DNA of 64,000 nt from Mycobacterium sp. OTB74 (GTDB lineage: Bacteria > Actinomycetota > Actinomycetes > Mycobacteriales > Mycobacteriaceae), in NCBI RefSeq assembly GCF_029892685.1, contig NZ_JARXVD010000028.1, forward strand, positions 1 through 64,000. The letters are read 5' to 3'. Below are positions 16,841 through 26,127 of the stretch, in pieces (within the stretch, counting starts at the first letter, position 1; each line of letters begins with the position of its first letter). A program made the translations under genes and the position numbers. The notes beneath the pieces were generated by a model. The model worked only from the letters and a program-made list of their open reading frames with translations, searched no databases and had not been told where the DNA came from.

Positions 16841-17629
16841 CTAACGCGCAAACATCAACGCGCGCTTGACCTCTTGGATCGCCTTGGTCACCTGGATGCC
16901 ACGGGGGCAGGACTCAGTGCAGTTGAAGGTGGTGCGGCAGCGCCACACCCCGTCGACCTCGTTGAGGATGTCGAGGCGCTCGGCGGCGGCCTCGTCACGC
17001 GAGTCGAAGATGAACCGATGCGCGTTGACGATCGCGGCCGGGCCGAAGTAGGAACCCTCGCTCCAGTACACCGGGCAGCTGGTGGTGCAGCAGGCGCAAA
17101 GGATGCACTTGGTGGTGTCGTCGAAGCGGGCCCGGTCGGTCTGCGACTGGATGCGCTCGCGGGTCGGCGGGTTGCCCGAGGTGATCAGGAACGGCTTGAC
17201 GGCGCGGTAGGCGTCGAAGAACGGCTCCATGTTCACCACCAGGTCCTTCTCCACGGGCAGGCCGCGGATGGGCTCGATGGTGATGGTCAGGTCCTTGCCG
17301 GCTTTCTTGGGCAGCAGGTCGCGCATCAGAACCTTGCAGGCCAGGCGGTTGACGCCGTTGATCCGCATGGCGTCCGAGCCACACACGCCGTGGGCGCAGG
17401 ACCGGCGGAACGTCAGCGTGCCGTCGAGGTAGCCCTTCACGTACAGCAGCAGGTTGAGCAACCGGTCGCTGGGCAGGCAGGGGACGCGGAAGCTCTGCCA
17501 GCCGGCGGCGTCCGGGTTCTCCGGGTTGAACCGGGCGATCTTCAGCGTCACCATGACGGCGCCGTCGGGAACCGGCGGCAGAGGAGGACCTGCGGGGTCG
17601 CTCGCCTTGTCCAATACGGGTGCACTCAT
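16841..17629 (-). CDS. sdhB: Succinate dehydrogenase iron-sulfur subunit
   Basis: 262-residue electron-transfer subunit of complex II on the inner face of the membrane. It has the 2Fe-2S cysteine motif SCAHGVCGSDAM in the N-terminal plant-ferredoxin domain. The two C-terminal cluster motifs are CILCACCTTSCPVYW and CRTTFNCTESCPRGI, for the 4Fe-4S and 3Fe-4S centres. Start taken at the ATG at 17629 (MSAPVLDKASDP), four bases past the sdhA stop; the frame is open further upstream but inside sdhA. Last gene of sdhCDAB, followed by a terminator. Confidence 0.97.
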   Translation of the reverse strand: MSAPVLDKASDPAGPPLPPVPDGAVMVTLKIARFNPENPDAAGWQSFRVPCLPSDRLLNLLLYVKGYLDGTLTFRRSCAHGVCGSDAMRINGVNRLACKVLMRDLLPKKAGKDLTITIEPIRGLPVEKDLVVNMEPFFDAYRAVKPFLITSGNPPTRERIQSQTDRARFDDTTKCILCACCTTSCPVYWSEGSYFGPAAIVNAHRFIFDSRDEAAAERLDILNEVDGVWRCRTTFNCTESCPRGIQVTKAIQEVKRALMFAR

Positions 17630-17633
17630 GGTT

Positions 17634-19388
17634 TTAGTACTTCCGTTCCATCGGCTCGTACCGGGTCTGGACCACGGGCTTGTAGTCCAGTCGGATGTCG
17701 GACAGCAGGTCGGTGCCTTCTTTGTAGGCCATGGTGTGGCGCATGTAGTTGGTGTCGTCGCGGTTCGGGTAGTCCTCGCGGGCGTGACCGCCACGGGATT
17801 CCTTACGGTTCAGCGCACCGACCACGGTGACCTCGGCCAGCTCCAGCAGGAAGCCCAGCTCGATGGCCTCGAGCAGGTCGCTGTTGTAGCGTTTGCCCTT
17901 GTCGTGCACCGTAATTCGGCTGTACCGCTCCTTGAGCGCGTGAATGTCGGTGAGAGCCTGCTTGAGGGTCTCCTCGGTGCGGAACACCGCGGCGTTGTTG
18001 TCCATCGATTGCTGCAGCGCGCCGCGGATGTCGGCGACCCGCTCGTTGCCGTGCTCGGACAGGATGTCGCCGACCCAGCCGTTGACCATGTCGGCCGGGT
18101 TGTCCGGCAGGTCCACAAAGTTGTGGGCCTGGGCGTACTCGGCGGCGGCGATACCGGCGCGGCGACCGAACACATTGATGTCCAGCAGCGAGTTGGTACC
18201 CAGGCGGTTGGAGCCGTGCACCGAGACGCAGGCGCACTCGCCGGCGGCGTACAGACCTGGCACCACGTTGACGTTGTCGCGAAGCACCTGACCGTTGATG
18301 GTGGTCGGGATACCGCCCATGACGTAGTGGCAGGTCGGGTACACCGGCACCAGCTCGGTGACCGGGTCGACGCCCAGGTAGGTGCGGGCAAACTCGGTGA
18401 TGTCCGGCAGCTTGGCTTCCAACACCTCGGCGCCGAGGTGGCGGACGTCGATGTAGACGTAGTCCTTGTGCGGTCCGGCGCCGCGGCCTTCGAGCACCTC
18501 GAGCACCATCGAGCGGGCCACGATGTCACGGGGTGCCAGGTCGACGATGGTCGGGGCGTAACGCTCCATGAACCGCTCGCCCTCGCCGTTGAGCAGACGA
18601 CCGCCCTCGCCGCGCACGGCTTCGGAGATCAGGATGCCCAGGCCGGCCAGGCCTGTCGGGTGGAACTGGTGAAACTCCATGTCCTCCAAGGGAAGTCCCT
18701 TGCGGAAGATGATGCCCAGGCCGTCACCGGTCAGGGTGTGGGCGTTGGAGGTGGTCTTGTACATCCGGCCCGAGCCGCCGGTCGCGAAAACGATCGACTT
18801 GGCGTGGAAGATGTGGATGTCGCCGGTGGCCAGCTCGTAGGCGATGATGCCGGTGGCGACCGGACCGCCGGCGGTCTCGGTGAGCACCAGGTCCAGGGCA
18901 TAGAACTCGTTGAAGAACTGAACGTCGTGCTTGACGCAGTTTTGGTACAGCGTCTGCAGGATCATGTGGCCCGTGCGGTCGGCCGCGTAACAGGCCCGGC
19001 GCACCGGGGCCTTGCCGTGGTCACGGGTGTGCCCGCCGAATCGGCGCTGGTCAATGCGGCCCTCGGGCGTCCGGTTGAACGGCATGCCCATCTTTTCCAG
19101 GTCCAGCACCGCGTCGATGGCTTCCTTGCACATGATCTCGACGGCGTCCTGGTCAGCGAGGTAGTCGCCGCCCTTGACGGTGTCGAAGGTGTGCCATTCC
19201 CAGTTGTCGTCCTCGACGTTGGCCAGCGCGGCGCACATGCCACCCTGGGCGGCGCCGGTGTGGCTGCGGGTCGGGTACAGCTTGGTCAGCACGGCGGTGC
19301 GGACGCGGGGACCGGCCTCGACGGCGGCGCGCATACCCGCACCACCGGCACCGACGATGACGACGTCGTAGCGATGTTCCTGAATCAT
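17634..19388 (-). CDS. sdhA: Succinate dehydrogenase flavoprotein subunit
   Basis: 584-residue catalytic subunit that oxidises succinate to fumarate. FAD-binding GAGGAGMRAA is at the N-terminus. RSHTGAAQGGM carries the histidine that binds FAD covalently. Active-site segments are QFHPTGLAGLG, GGHTRDHGKAPVRRACYAADRTG and the C-terminal RKESRGGHAREDYPNRDD. Normal length. Part of the sdhCDAB operon, nine bases after sdhD and four before sdhB. Confidence 0.98.
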   Translation of the reverse strand: MIQEHRYDVVIVGAGGAGMRAAVEAGPRVRTAVLTKLYPTRSHTGAAQGGMCAALANVEDDNWEWHTFDTVKGGDYLADQDAVEIMCKEAIDAVLDLEKMGMPFNRTPEGRIDQRRFGGHTRDHGKAPVRRACYAADRTGHMILQTLYQNCVKHDVQFFNEFYALDLVLTETAGGPVATGIIAYELATGDIHIFHAKSIVFATGGSGRMYKTTSNAHTLTGDGLGIIFRKGLPLEDMEFHQFHPTGLAGLGILISEAVRGEGGRLLNGEGERFMERYAPTIVDLAPRDIVARSMVLEVLEGRGAGPHKDYVYIDVRHLGAEVLEAKLPDITEFARTYLGVDPVTELVPVYPTCHYVMGGIPTTINGQVLRDNVNVVPGLYAAGECACVSVHGSNRLGTNSLLDINVFGRRAGIAAAEYAQAHNFVDLPDNPADMVNGWVGDILSEHGNERVADIRGALQQSMDNNAAVFRTEETLKQALTDIHALKERYSRITVHDKGKRYNSDLLEAIELGFLLELAEVTVVGALNRKESRGGHAREDYPNRDDTNYMRHTMAYKEGTDLLSDIRLDYKPVVQTRYEPMERKY

Positions 19389-19397
19389 CCTGGGTCC

Positions 19398-19880
19398 CTA
19401 CTTGATGTTGGCGTCGAAGGTGACGAGCACGTAGCTGCCCAGCACCAAGGTGAAACCGGTGGCCAGCAGCAGAATCGAGTTCAGCCAGAACTTGGTGGTG
19501 TTCTTGCGGGCGTAGTCACCGATGATGGTGCGCATGCCGTTGGCACCGTGGATCAGCGCCAGCCACAGCAGGGCCATGTCCCAGATCTGCCAGAACGGCG
19601 AGGACCAGCGCTGTGCGACGTAGTTGAAGTCGATGCGGTAGACGCCGTTTTCCCAGATCAGCCCGATGAACAGGTGACCAAGGGCTAGCAGCACCAGTGC
19701 GGCACCGGAGAATCGCATGAACAGCCAGGCGTACTTCTCGAAGTACGGAATACCGCGGGCACGACGGGGCGCACGTGGGTGGTCCAGGGCGGCGGGACGG
19801 TCGTGCTCGCGCTCCATGACCGGGGCCGGGCGGCCGCCGCGACGAGCCTCGGCAGCGCCGGAATCAGTTGTCGTGGTCAC
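19398..19880 (-). CDS. sdhD: Succinate dehydrogenase membrane anchor subunit D
   Basis: 160-residue hydrophobic anchor with three membrane helices (WLFMRFSGAALVLLALGHLFIG, IWDMALLWLALIHGANGMRTII, FWLNSILLLATGFTLVLGSYVLV). The helix-1 and helix-2 histidines are suited to haem b and quinone sites. Start placed at the GTG at 19880, whose GTGA overlaps the sdhC stop; the frame extends three codons further, but that would sit inside sdhC. An unusually long basic N-terminal segment (about 45 residues) precedes the first helix. Confidence 0.93.
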   Translation of the reverse strand: MTTTTDSGAAEARRGGRPAPVMEREHDRPAALDHPRAPRRARGIPYFEKYAWLFMRFSGAALVLLALGHLFIGLIWENGVYRIDFNYVAQRWSSPFWQIWDMALLWLALIHGANGMRTIIGDYARKNTTKFWLNSILLLATGFTLVLGSYVLVTFDANIK

Positions 19881-20314
19881 GAGAGCCACCCGAAGTGCTC
19901 AGCCATGTGCATGCCCTCTACTCCCAGCGCGGCGACCAGCACCGCGATCCAGATGGCCAAGATGGTCCACAGCATGACCCGCTGGTACTTGGGGCCCTGC
20001 TGCCAGAAGTCGATCAGAATGACGCGGACGCCGTTGAGGGCGTGGTAGAGCACCGCCGCGACCAGGCCCATCTCCATGAGCCCGATGATCGGCGTCTTAT
20101 AGGTGCTGATCACCTCGTTGTATGCCTCGGGGCTGACCCGGACCAGCGCCGTGTCAAGCACGTGCACCAATAGGAAGAAGAAGATGGTGGCACCGGTGAT
20201 GCGGTGCAGCACCCAGGACCACATACCCGGGTCTCCGCGATACAGGGTGCGCCGCCTCGACGGTGATGAACGCGGTGCGGGTATGGCGGAATCCGCGGCT
20301 GCCGCTGTACTCAT
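19877..20314 (-). CDS. sdhC: Succinate dehydrogenase cytochrome b556 subunit C
   Basis: 145-residue cytochrome b subunit with three membrane helices. The haem/quinone region begins with MWSWVLHRITGATIFFFLLVHVLDTALVR, followed by LVAAVLYHALNGVRVILIDFW with the haem-ligand histidine. First gene of the operon. Start at the ATG at 20314 is supported by GGAGG five bases upstream; an ATG at 20326 would overlap that site. The 224-base region to the divergent cdd gene holds the operon promoter, but no clear box was recognised. Confidence 0.95.
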   Translation of the reverse strand: MSTAAAADSAIPAPRSSPSRRRTLYRGDPGMWSWVLHRITGATIFFFLLVHVLDTALVRVSPEAYNEVISTYKTPIIGLMEMGLVAAVLYHALNGVRVILIDFWQQGPKYQRVMLWTILAIWIAVLVAALGVEGMHMAEHFGWLS

Positions 20315-20538
20315 TTCGACCTCCAACGCCGTCGGTGGACGGATGACCCGGCAGCAACTTTTTTGCCCGCCGGGCCCAAACCTCGGGGCGACTCTAAACC
20401 CAATTGGTGCACAGTCAGAACTAGCGTGTGTGGCGAATCGAGTGTACTGGGCGGAAATTAGGGTTGCCTATGTTGACGACCTTGGTTTTCGGTGTCACTG
20501 GTTCAGGACGTATTCCGAGGGCTGAAAACGGGGTATCG

Positions 20539-20937
20539 ATGACCATCGAAATTGACTGGAACATGTTGCGGAACAAGGCAATTGATGTTTCTCGTAATGC
20601 CTATGCGCCGTACTCCGACTTTCCGGTCGGGGCTGCAGCGATAGTCGACGACGGTCGAGTGGTTACGGGCTGCAATGTGGAGAATGTCTCATATGGGCTT
20701 GGTCTCTGCGCCGAGTGTGCTGTGGTGTGCGCCCTACATTCCGGCGGGGGTGGACGGTTGGTTGCGCTGGCATGTGTTGATGGCGCCGGGAAAGCGTTGA
20801 TGCCGTGCGGCCGTTGCCGTCAGGTGCTGCTGGAACACGGCGGCCCCGGCATGCTGATCGACCATCCGGCCGGGCCGAAGCCGCTATTGGAGCTGCTGCC
20901 CGATGCATTTGGTCCAAATGACCTGAACCGCCGGTAA
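20539..20937 (+). CDS. cdd: Cytidine deaminase
   Basis: 132-residue tetrameric zinc enzyme that deaminates cytidine and deoxycytidine in pyrimidine salvage. The zinc and catalytic motifs are CAECAVVCAL (Cys-Ala-Glu, with the proton-shuttling Glu) and MPCGRCRQVL (PCxxC). The substrate segment is YSDFPVGAAAIVDDGRVVTGCNVEN. Start at the ATG at 20539 (MTIEIDWNMLR) gives the standard family length. Followed by deoA on the same strand after 102 bases, so the pair forms a pyrimidine salvage unit, divergent from sdhCDAB. Confidence 0.96.
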   Translation: MTIEIDWNMLRNKAIDVSRNAYAPYSDFPVGAAAIVDDGRVVTGCNVENVSYGLGLCAECAVVCALHSGGGGRLVALACVDGAGKALMPCGRCRQVLLEHGGPGMLIDHPAGPKPLLELLPDAFGPNDLNRR

Positions 20938-21039
20938 CGGCAAGTGGTGCAACGCTTCTGGGCGCCACTGGTTACTCATCGGTAACTTTGGCCTCCGTTG
21001 GCCAGGGCCTGGCTGTGCTGACCCGGCACTAGCATCTGG

Positions 21040-22329
21040 GTGGTGTTCGATGCGCCGTCTGTCATCCGTACCAAGCGTGACGGCGGAGTGCTGTCCGATG
21101 CCGCGATCGACTGGGTGATCGACGCCTATACCGCTGGCCGGGTTGGTGATGCCCAGATGTCGGCCCTACTGATGGCGATCTTCCTGAACGGCATGACCGA
21201 CGCCGAGACCACGCGGTGGACTGCAGCGATGATCAATTCCGGTGACCGGTTCGACTTCACCGACCTGCGCCGGGACGGAAAGCCATTGGCGCTGGTAGAC
21301 AAGCACTCCACCGGCGGCGTCGGAGACAAGATCACCATTCCGTTGGTGCCGGTCATCATGGCGTGCGGCGGTGCGGTGCCGCAGGCGTCCGGGCGTGGAC
21401 TCGGGCACACCGGCGGCACGCTGGACAAGCTCGACGCCATCCCGGGGTTCACCGCAGAGCTGACGAAAGCCCAAATCCGACAACAGCTTTCGACTATCGG
21501 CGGCGCCATGTTTGCGGCCGGTGAACTGGCTCCGGCCGACCGAAAGCTGTACGCGCTGCGCGACGTCACCTCGACGGTGGATTCGCGGCCGTTGATCGCC
21601 AGCTCGATCATGAGCAAAAAGCTGGCCGAGGGTGCTCGGTCGCTGGTGCTCGATACCAAGGTTGGGCGCGGGGCGTTCCTGAAGACCGAGCAACAGGCTC
21701 GCGAGTTGGCCCGTGCCATGGTCGACCTCGGAAACGCGTACGGGGTGCCGACCCGGGCGTTGCTCACCGACATGGACCGGCCGCTGGGCCGGGCGGTGGG
21801 TAATGCGGTCGAGGTGGTCGAGGCGCTGGAGGTGCTGGCCGGCGGCGGGCCCGACGATGTTGTGGCGCTGACGTTGGAGCTGGCGCGCGAGATGCTGGCA
21901 CTGGCCGGCCTCGACGGCGTCGACCCCGCGGACACCCTGCGTGACGGCACCGGGATGGATAGATTCCGCGAATTGGCTGCAGCGCAGGGTGGGGATTTGT
22001 CCAGGCCGCTGCCACTGGGTGCACACACCGAGACGGTCATTGCGCCGCGCAGTGGCGTCATGGGCGACATCGATGCGATGGCCGTCGCGATGGCGGTGTG
22101 GCGCCTCGGTGCAGGTAGGGAGCGGCCTGGGGACCCTGTGCAGGCGGGAGCCGGTCTGTATCTGCACCGTCGCAGCGGCGAACCGGTGGTGGCCGGGGAG
22201 CCGGTCTTCATGCTGTATACCGAGACTCCTGAGCGGCTGCCTGCGGCACTGGCCGAACTCGACGGCGGCTGGGCGGTAGGGGACGCCGCGCCGCAGCATC
22301 GACCATTGGTGATCGACCGGATCGACTAG
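21040..22329 (+). CDS. deoA: Thymidine phosphorylase
   Basis: 429-residue enzyme that cleaves thymidine/deoxyuridine with phosphate to base plus deoxyribose-1-phosphate. The family signature is VDKHSTGGVGDKITIPLVPVIMACG, followed by GRGLGHTGGTLDKLDAIPGF and the SSIMSKKLAEG phosphate/substrate loop. The C-terminal pyrimidine nucleoside phosphorylase domain is complete. GTG start, in the position expected for the family (FDAPSVIRTKRDGG). Works with cdd just upstream. Confidence 0.96.
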   Translation: MVFDAPSVIRTKRDGGVLSDAAIDWVIDAYTAGRVGDAQMSALLMAIFLNGMTDAETTRWTAAMINSGDRFDFTDLRRDGKPLALVDKHSTGGVGDKITIPLVPVIMACGGAVPQASGRGLGHTGGTLDKLDAIPGFTAELTKAQIRQQLSTIGGAMFAAGELAPADRKLYALRDVTSTVDSRPLIASSIMSKKLAEGARSLVLDTKVGRGAFLKTEQQARELARAMVDLGNAYGVPTRALLTDMDRPLGRAVGNAVEVVEALEVLAGGGPDDVVALTLELAREMLALAGLDGVDPADTLRDGTGMDRFRELAAAQGGDLSRPLPLGAHTETVIAPRSGVMGDIDAMAVAMAVWRLGAGRERPGDPVQAGAGLYLHRRSGEPVVAGEPVFMLYTETPERLPAALAELDGGWAVGDAAPQHRPLVIDRID

Positions 22330-22388
22330 GCGGATCAGACGAGTGTTTTGCATAGCCGTCACCCGCACCCGCGTTTAAGGTCGAACTC

Positions 22389-23201
22389 GTGTCCAATGAC
22401 GACTTGAGCGACTTCGAGCGCACCGAGTTCACCTATGACGGGTCGACCCGCGCTGTGTATCGGCGGGGCAGCGGGCCGGCCGTCATCGTCATCGCCGAAA
22501 TACCGGGCATCACACCGAAGGTGCTCGATTTCGCGCGAAAGGTTGCCGACCTTGGCTGCACCGCTGTGCTGCCGCACCTGTTCGGCATTCCAGGTCTGGA
22601 TCCCAATGCGGGTCTCGGCTCAGTAGCGAAGGGCATGGCGAGTTCTCTGGTGCCGGCGTGCATCAGCAAGGAATTCACCATCCTGGCCACCGGCCGGACC
22701 TCGCCGGTGGTGGACTGGCTGCGGGCGCTGGCCCGCGCTGAACACGAGCGCTGTGGCGGCCCTGGCGTAGGCGCGGTCGGCATGTGTTTCACCGGAGGCT
22801 ATGCGCTCGCGATGGCCGCCGATGACGTCATCTTGGCCCCCGTGCTGTCCCAGCCGTCCATGCCGGTGGCTCTGACCGCCAAGCAACGCCGGAACATCGA
22901 CATCTCGCCGGCCGACTTGCAAATCGTCAAGGGCCGGTGCGCTCGCGGGCTCAAGGTCATCGGAATGCGGTTCAAGAGCGACAAACTGGTGCCCGCTGAG
23001 CGATTCGAGTTCCTGCGCGAGCAACTCGGCGACGCCTTCATCGCCGTCGAGCTGGACGACGCCGACGCCAACCCGGACGCTTTGATGCCGCCACATTCGG
23101 TGTTGACCGAGCACCTGATCGACGAGCCGGGGCAGCGCACCCGCGCCGCGCTCGATCAGGTGTTGGAGTTCTTCCGAAGCCAGTTGGTGACGGCGTCCTA
23201 G
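22389..23201 (+). CDS. Dienelactone hydrolase family protein
   Basis: 270-residue alpha/beta hydrolase of the dienelactone hydrolase family. VIVIAEIPGITPKVLDFARKVADLG is the early strand/oxyanion segment. The nucleophile elbow is GVGAVGMCFTGGYALAMA, where a Cys (GxCxG) is expected and seen. The acid/His region is FKSDKLVPAERFEFLRE and the late MPPHSVLTEH. The substrate is unlikely to be dienelactone itself. GTG start chosen; no strong ribosome site. Followed by a strong bidirectional terminator. Confidence 0.88.
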   Translation: MSNDDLSDFERTEFTYDGSTRAVYRRGSGPAVIVIAEIPGITPKVLDFARKVADLGCTAVLPHLFGIPGLDPNAGLGSVAKGMASSLVPACISKEFTILATGRTSPVVDWLRALARAEHERCGGPGVGAVGMCFTGGYALAMAADDVILAPVLSQPSMPVALTAKQRRNIDISPADLQIVKGRCARGLKVIGMRFKSDKLVPAERFEFLREQLGDAFIAVELDDADANPDALMPPHSVLTEHLIDEPGQRTRAALDQVLEFFRSQLVTAS

Positions 23202-23212
23202 TCGTGGTGAAC

Positions 23213-23255
23213 AAAACCGCGGGGCTGCCGGTTCGGCCGGCAGCCCCGCGGTTTT
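23213..23255. terminator. Strong bidirectional terminator
   Basis: Perfect 19-bp stem, AAAACCGCGGGGCTGCCGG (23213-23231) and its complement (23237-23255), with loop TTCGG. It has A-tract and T-tract flanks on both strands and lies between convergent genes, so it should stop transcription from both sides. Confidence 0.93.
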
Positions 23256-23282
23256 GTGTTGTCGGACAATCCGTTTGACGGA

Positions 23283-24032
23283 TCAGAACGGGTTGTCGGG
23301 CCCACCCTCGGTCGGGTTGTCGAAGTCGTCGGTCCCGGACGCCTTGTGGGAGACGTCGTGGCCTTCACCGACCCGGACGCAGCCGGCGGTGCAGTCCTGC
23401 ATCACGATGGTCTCCGGTCCGCCGTGCACCACGCGCCACTTCCACGCGGTCTGGGTGATGTTCTGCTCCGCCAACACCTCGTCGCGGAGACCGACGGTGC
23501 AGTTCATGGTCCGATCGCTGGAATCGCTGGTCTCGTGCAGCAATTCGTTCTCGGTCAGCCCCAGGGGATTGCGGATCAGCCGCACTCCGAAGCGGTCGGT
23601 CTTGTCGTGAGCCTGCAGGCGCTCGGCGATGCCTGCCAGGACGATCGCGTCATCGTCGCTCAACGGTTCGGTGTCGCCGAAGTCGTCCGGCTCGGCGAAC
23701 TCCAGGCCGACCACGCTCACCCCGTCGGCTGCATCGTCGAATCGGATTGCGGTGGCACTCAGCTGCCCGAATGCCGACCGGTCGATGGGCGCGGTCTTGG
23801 TTCCGCGCGGCGACCGCACGATCTGCTCGACGAACACCTCGCCGGGCTCGGGTTCGAAATGCTTGTGCAGCAACCAGATTCCGAAGCGCTGCCAGGCTTC
23901 GGTGGTTACCAGGTACTGGCCCAACTCTTCGAGGCAGGCCTGATCGTCGGCGCGCAAATCCCCAACATCGGTGGCGTCCATGTCACGTAACGCCTCGTAA
24001 TCCTCGACCTCATGGTCCCGCATAACTAGCAT
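23283..24032 (-). CDS. Conserved hypothetical acidic protein
   Basis: 249-residue strongly acidic soluble protein; no family recognised. It has no signal peptide or membrane helix. The N-terminus is dense in Asp/Glu (RDHEVEDYEALRDMDATDVGDLRADD) and the C-terminus is polar and disordered-looking (SGTDDFDNPTEGGPDNPF). Three cysteines occur late (MNCTVGL, MQDCTAGCVRVG). Real coding is supported by a good ribosome site (AAGGAG, 8 bases before the ATG) and mycobacterial codon bias. It stands alone between the terminator and a leftward ABC transporter. Confidence 0.8.
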   Translation of the reverse strand: MLVMRDHEVEDYEALRDMDATDVGDLRADDQACLEELGQYLVTTEAWQRFGIWLLHKHFEPEPGEVFVEQIVRSPRGTKTAPIDRSAFGQLSATAIRFDDAADGVSVVGLEFAEPDDFGDTEPLSDDDAIVLAGIAERLQAHDKTDRFGVRLIRNPLGLTENELLHETSDSSDRTMNCTVGLRDEVLAEQNITQTAWKWRVVHGGPETIVMQDCTAGCVRVGEGHDVSHKASGTDDFDNPTEGGPDNPF

Positions 24033-24196
24033 TGCCGCACTCCTTAGTTATTCGATTGTCGAAGAGAATTCCAACCAGGCGGTGGATAAGCAGATGTTAG
24101 CAACGGCAACGCCTTTCGTGCGGGGTTTGTAGAGAAGCCTACGCCGCTCGGACCTGCTGCACACCCGCCGTTCACCTGGAGTTTGGGCGGCCCGCG

Positions 24197-25969
24197 TCAG
24201 GCGGATTGATCGAATTGCAGTCGGTGCAGCTGGGCATAGACACCGTCGAGTTGCATCAGAGCTTCGTGCGAGCCGTCTTCCACGACAATGCCGTCCTTGA
24301 CGACGATGATCTTGTCCGCGTCGCGCAGGGTGCTGAGGCGGTGGGCGATGGTGATGACCGTGCGGCCCTCCATGAGTCGCTCCATGGCCTCGATCACCAG
24401 ATGCTCGGATTCGGCATCGAGTGCCGCTGTCGGCTCGTCGAGGATGAGGATCGGATTGTTGCGGATGAGCGCGCGAGCTATGCCGATGCGCTGACGCTGG
24501 CCGCCGGAGAGCGTCGAGCCCCGGTCGCCGACCAAGGTGCAGTAGCCGTCGGGCATGCGGTCGATGAATTCGTCCGCATTGGCCATTTTGGCGGCCAGGA
24601 TGATCTCGTCCTCGCTGGCCTCAGGGCAACCGAATGCGATGTTGTCGCGGATGGTCCCGCGCAACAGCACCGTGTTCTGCAGCACGAAGCCGATCTGGGT
24701 GCGTAGTCCGTGCAGTGTGTAGTCGGTGGTATCGACGCCGTCGATGGTGATGCGGCCGCTGTCCAAGTTCCGGAACCGCGGGATGAGGCTGACCAGGGTG
24801 GATTTGCCGCTACCCGTAGGGCCCACGATGCCCACCATCTGACCGGGCTCGACGGAAAACGAAATATCTTGTAAGACTGGAACTTTCGGGTCATAACTGA
24901 AGGCGACGTGCTCGAAGGCTATCGCGCCCTTGAAGGGCGGCGGGTCTATCGGGGCGGGGCGCTCCGGGATCGTGACGTCAGCGTCGCACACCGCTGTCAC
25001 CCGCTGAAAACCGACCGATACCTGCGCAATGGTGTTCGTCATCTGCGACAGCGTGCGCACCGGCTGGAAAAACCGTGCGAGATAAGCGAGAAACACGGTC
25101 AGTGCCCCAGCGGTCATGCCTCCGTGCAACACCAGAAGCGCGCCGCGCCACAGCACCAGCCCGGTGCAGATCGCGATGATCACGCTGACCACCGGCGAGA
25201 GCAGCGCCGACACCTTTCGGGTCCTGAGCCACGCCGTGACGGTGTCCCGGCTGACGGCCTGCACCTTCTGGTCGGTGTAGTCCTCGCGGGAGTAGGCCTG
25301 CACCACCTCTATCGACTGCAGGCCTTCCTGCAGCGTGGCCAGCAGATCGGACTGCCGAACACGCACCTCGGAGACAGCCGTCTTGATGGCTTTGTTCACG
25401 CGAACCAGGAAGATGATCAGCAACGGCGTCACGGCCAGTGCAATGAGAGCGAAATCCCACCGCAGCATAAGCATCACAACGGCCATCGCGACCAGGGTCA
25501 GCGAGTCGGTGAGCATGTTGAGCGTCGACGTCGAGGCGAAACTCTGGATGGTCTGAACGTCCGTGGTGAGGGTGCTCAGGATGGTGCCGACCCGGTTGGT
25601 GTCGTAGTAGGCAAGCGACAGTTCCTGCAGGTGGTGGTAGAGCCGGACGCGCAGATCGTTGCCGATGCACTGTCCCAGCCGTTCGGTGGTATAGCTGGCG
25701 ACATAGAAGGCCGCCCCGCTGACCAACGCGATTACCACCGTCGCCACGCCCGCGGCCGCAGCGATGTGAGCCTTCTGGTGGCCGCCCATCATGGGTACCA
25801 GCCAGGCGATCCACTTCGGTGGCGGGTCCCCGGCGACGACGTTGTCCAGGACGACCTTGAGCGGCCACGGTATGGCCAGGCTCATTAGCATCGACACCAG
25901 CGTGGCCCCAAGAATGACCGCAATCAGCTGCCGATGGGCCTTCAACAATTCGCGAAGTAGCGGGGGCAC
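24197..25969 (-). CDS. ABC exporter half-transporter (ABCB/MsbA type)
   Basis: 590-residue fused permease-ATPase that works as a homodimer or heterodimer. The N-terminal six-helix domain (about 1-310) begins LIAVILGATLVSMLMSLAIPWPLKVVLDNVV, the multidrug/lipid exporter pattern. The nucleotide-binding domain has Walker A GPTGSGKS, signature LSGGQRQRIGIA, Walker B ILILDEPTAALD and the switch histidine in ITIAHRLS. Substrate unknown. It is divergent from a BacA-like transporter with 158 bases between starts; these may share regulation but belong to different ABC subfamilies. Confidence 0.93.
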   Translation of the reverse strand: MPPLLRELLKAHRQLIAVILGATLVSMLMSLAIPWPLKVVLDNVVAGDPPPKWIAWLVPMMGGHQKAHIAAAAGVATVVIALVSGAAFYVASYTTERLGQCIGNDLRVRLYHHLQELSLAYYDTNRVGTILSTLTTDVQTIQSFASTSTLNMLTDSLTLVAMAVVMLMLRWDFALIALAVTPLLIIFLVRVNKAIKTAVSEVRVRQSDLLATLQEGLQSIEVVQAYSREDYTDQKVQAVSRDTVTAWLRTRKVSALLSPVVSVIIAICTGLVLWRGALLVLHGGMTAGALTVFLAYLARFFQPVRTLSQMTNTIAQVSVGFQRVTAVCDADVTIPERPAPIDPPPFKGAIAFEHVAFSYDPKVPVLQDISFSVEPGQMVGIVGPTGSGKSTLVSLIPRFRNLDSGRITIDGVDTTDYTLHGLRTQIGFVLQNTVLLRGTIRDNIAFGCPEASEDEIILAAKMANADEFIDRMPDGYCTLVGDRGSTLSGGQRQRIGIARALIRNNPILILDEPTAALDAESEHLVIEAMERLMEGRTVITIAHRLSTLRDADKIIVVKDGIVVEDGSHEALMQLDGVYAQLHRLQFDQSA

Positions 25970-26127
25970 GGCAGGTCGCTTCCTGTTAGCAGTGCGGTTA
26001 GGCGTACGTTAGCAGCGCCCACGGCCTTGGGCGGCCCTTGTTTGGACATTGTTCAATCGACATATTCCGAGGTTACGACCGATACTCGTCCAACAGCGCA
26101 AATGCCACGAGGGGAGGTTGTTTGGAC

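Noticed and set aside
17454..19688. 744-codon + strand open frame opposite sdhA/sdhB
   Set aside because: Antisense shadow of high-GC codons in sdhA; composition (Val/Gly/His repeats) is not protein-like, and sdhA is unambiguous.
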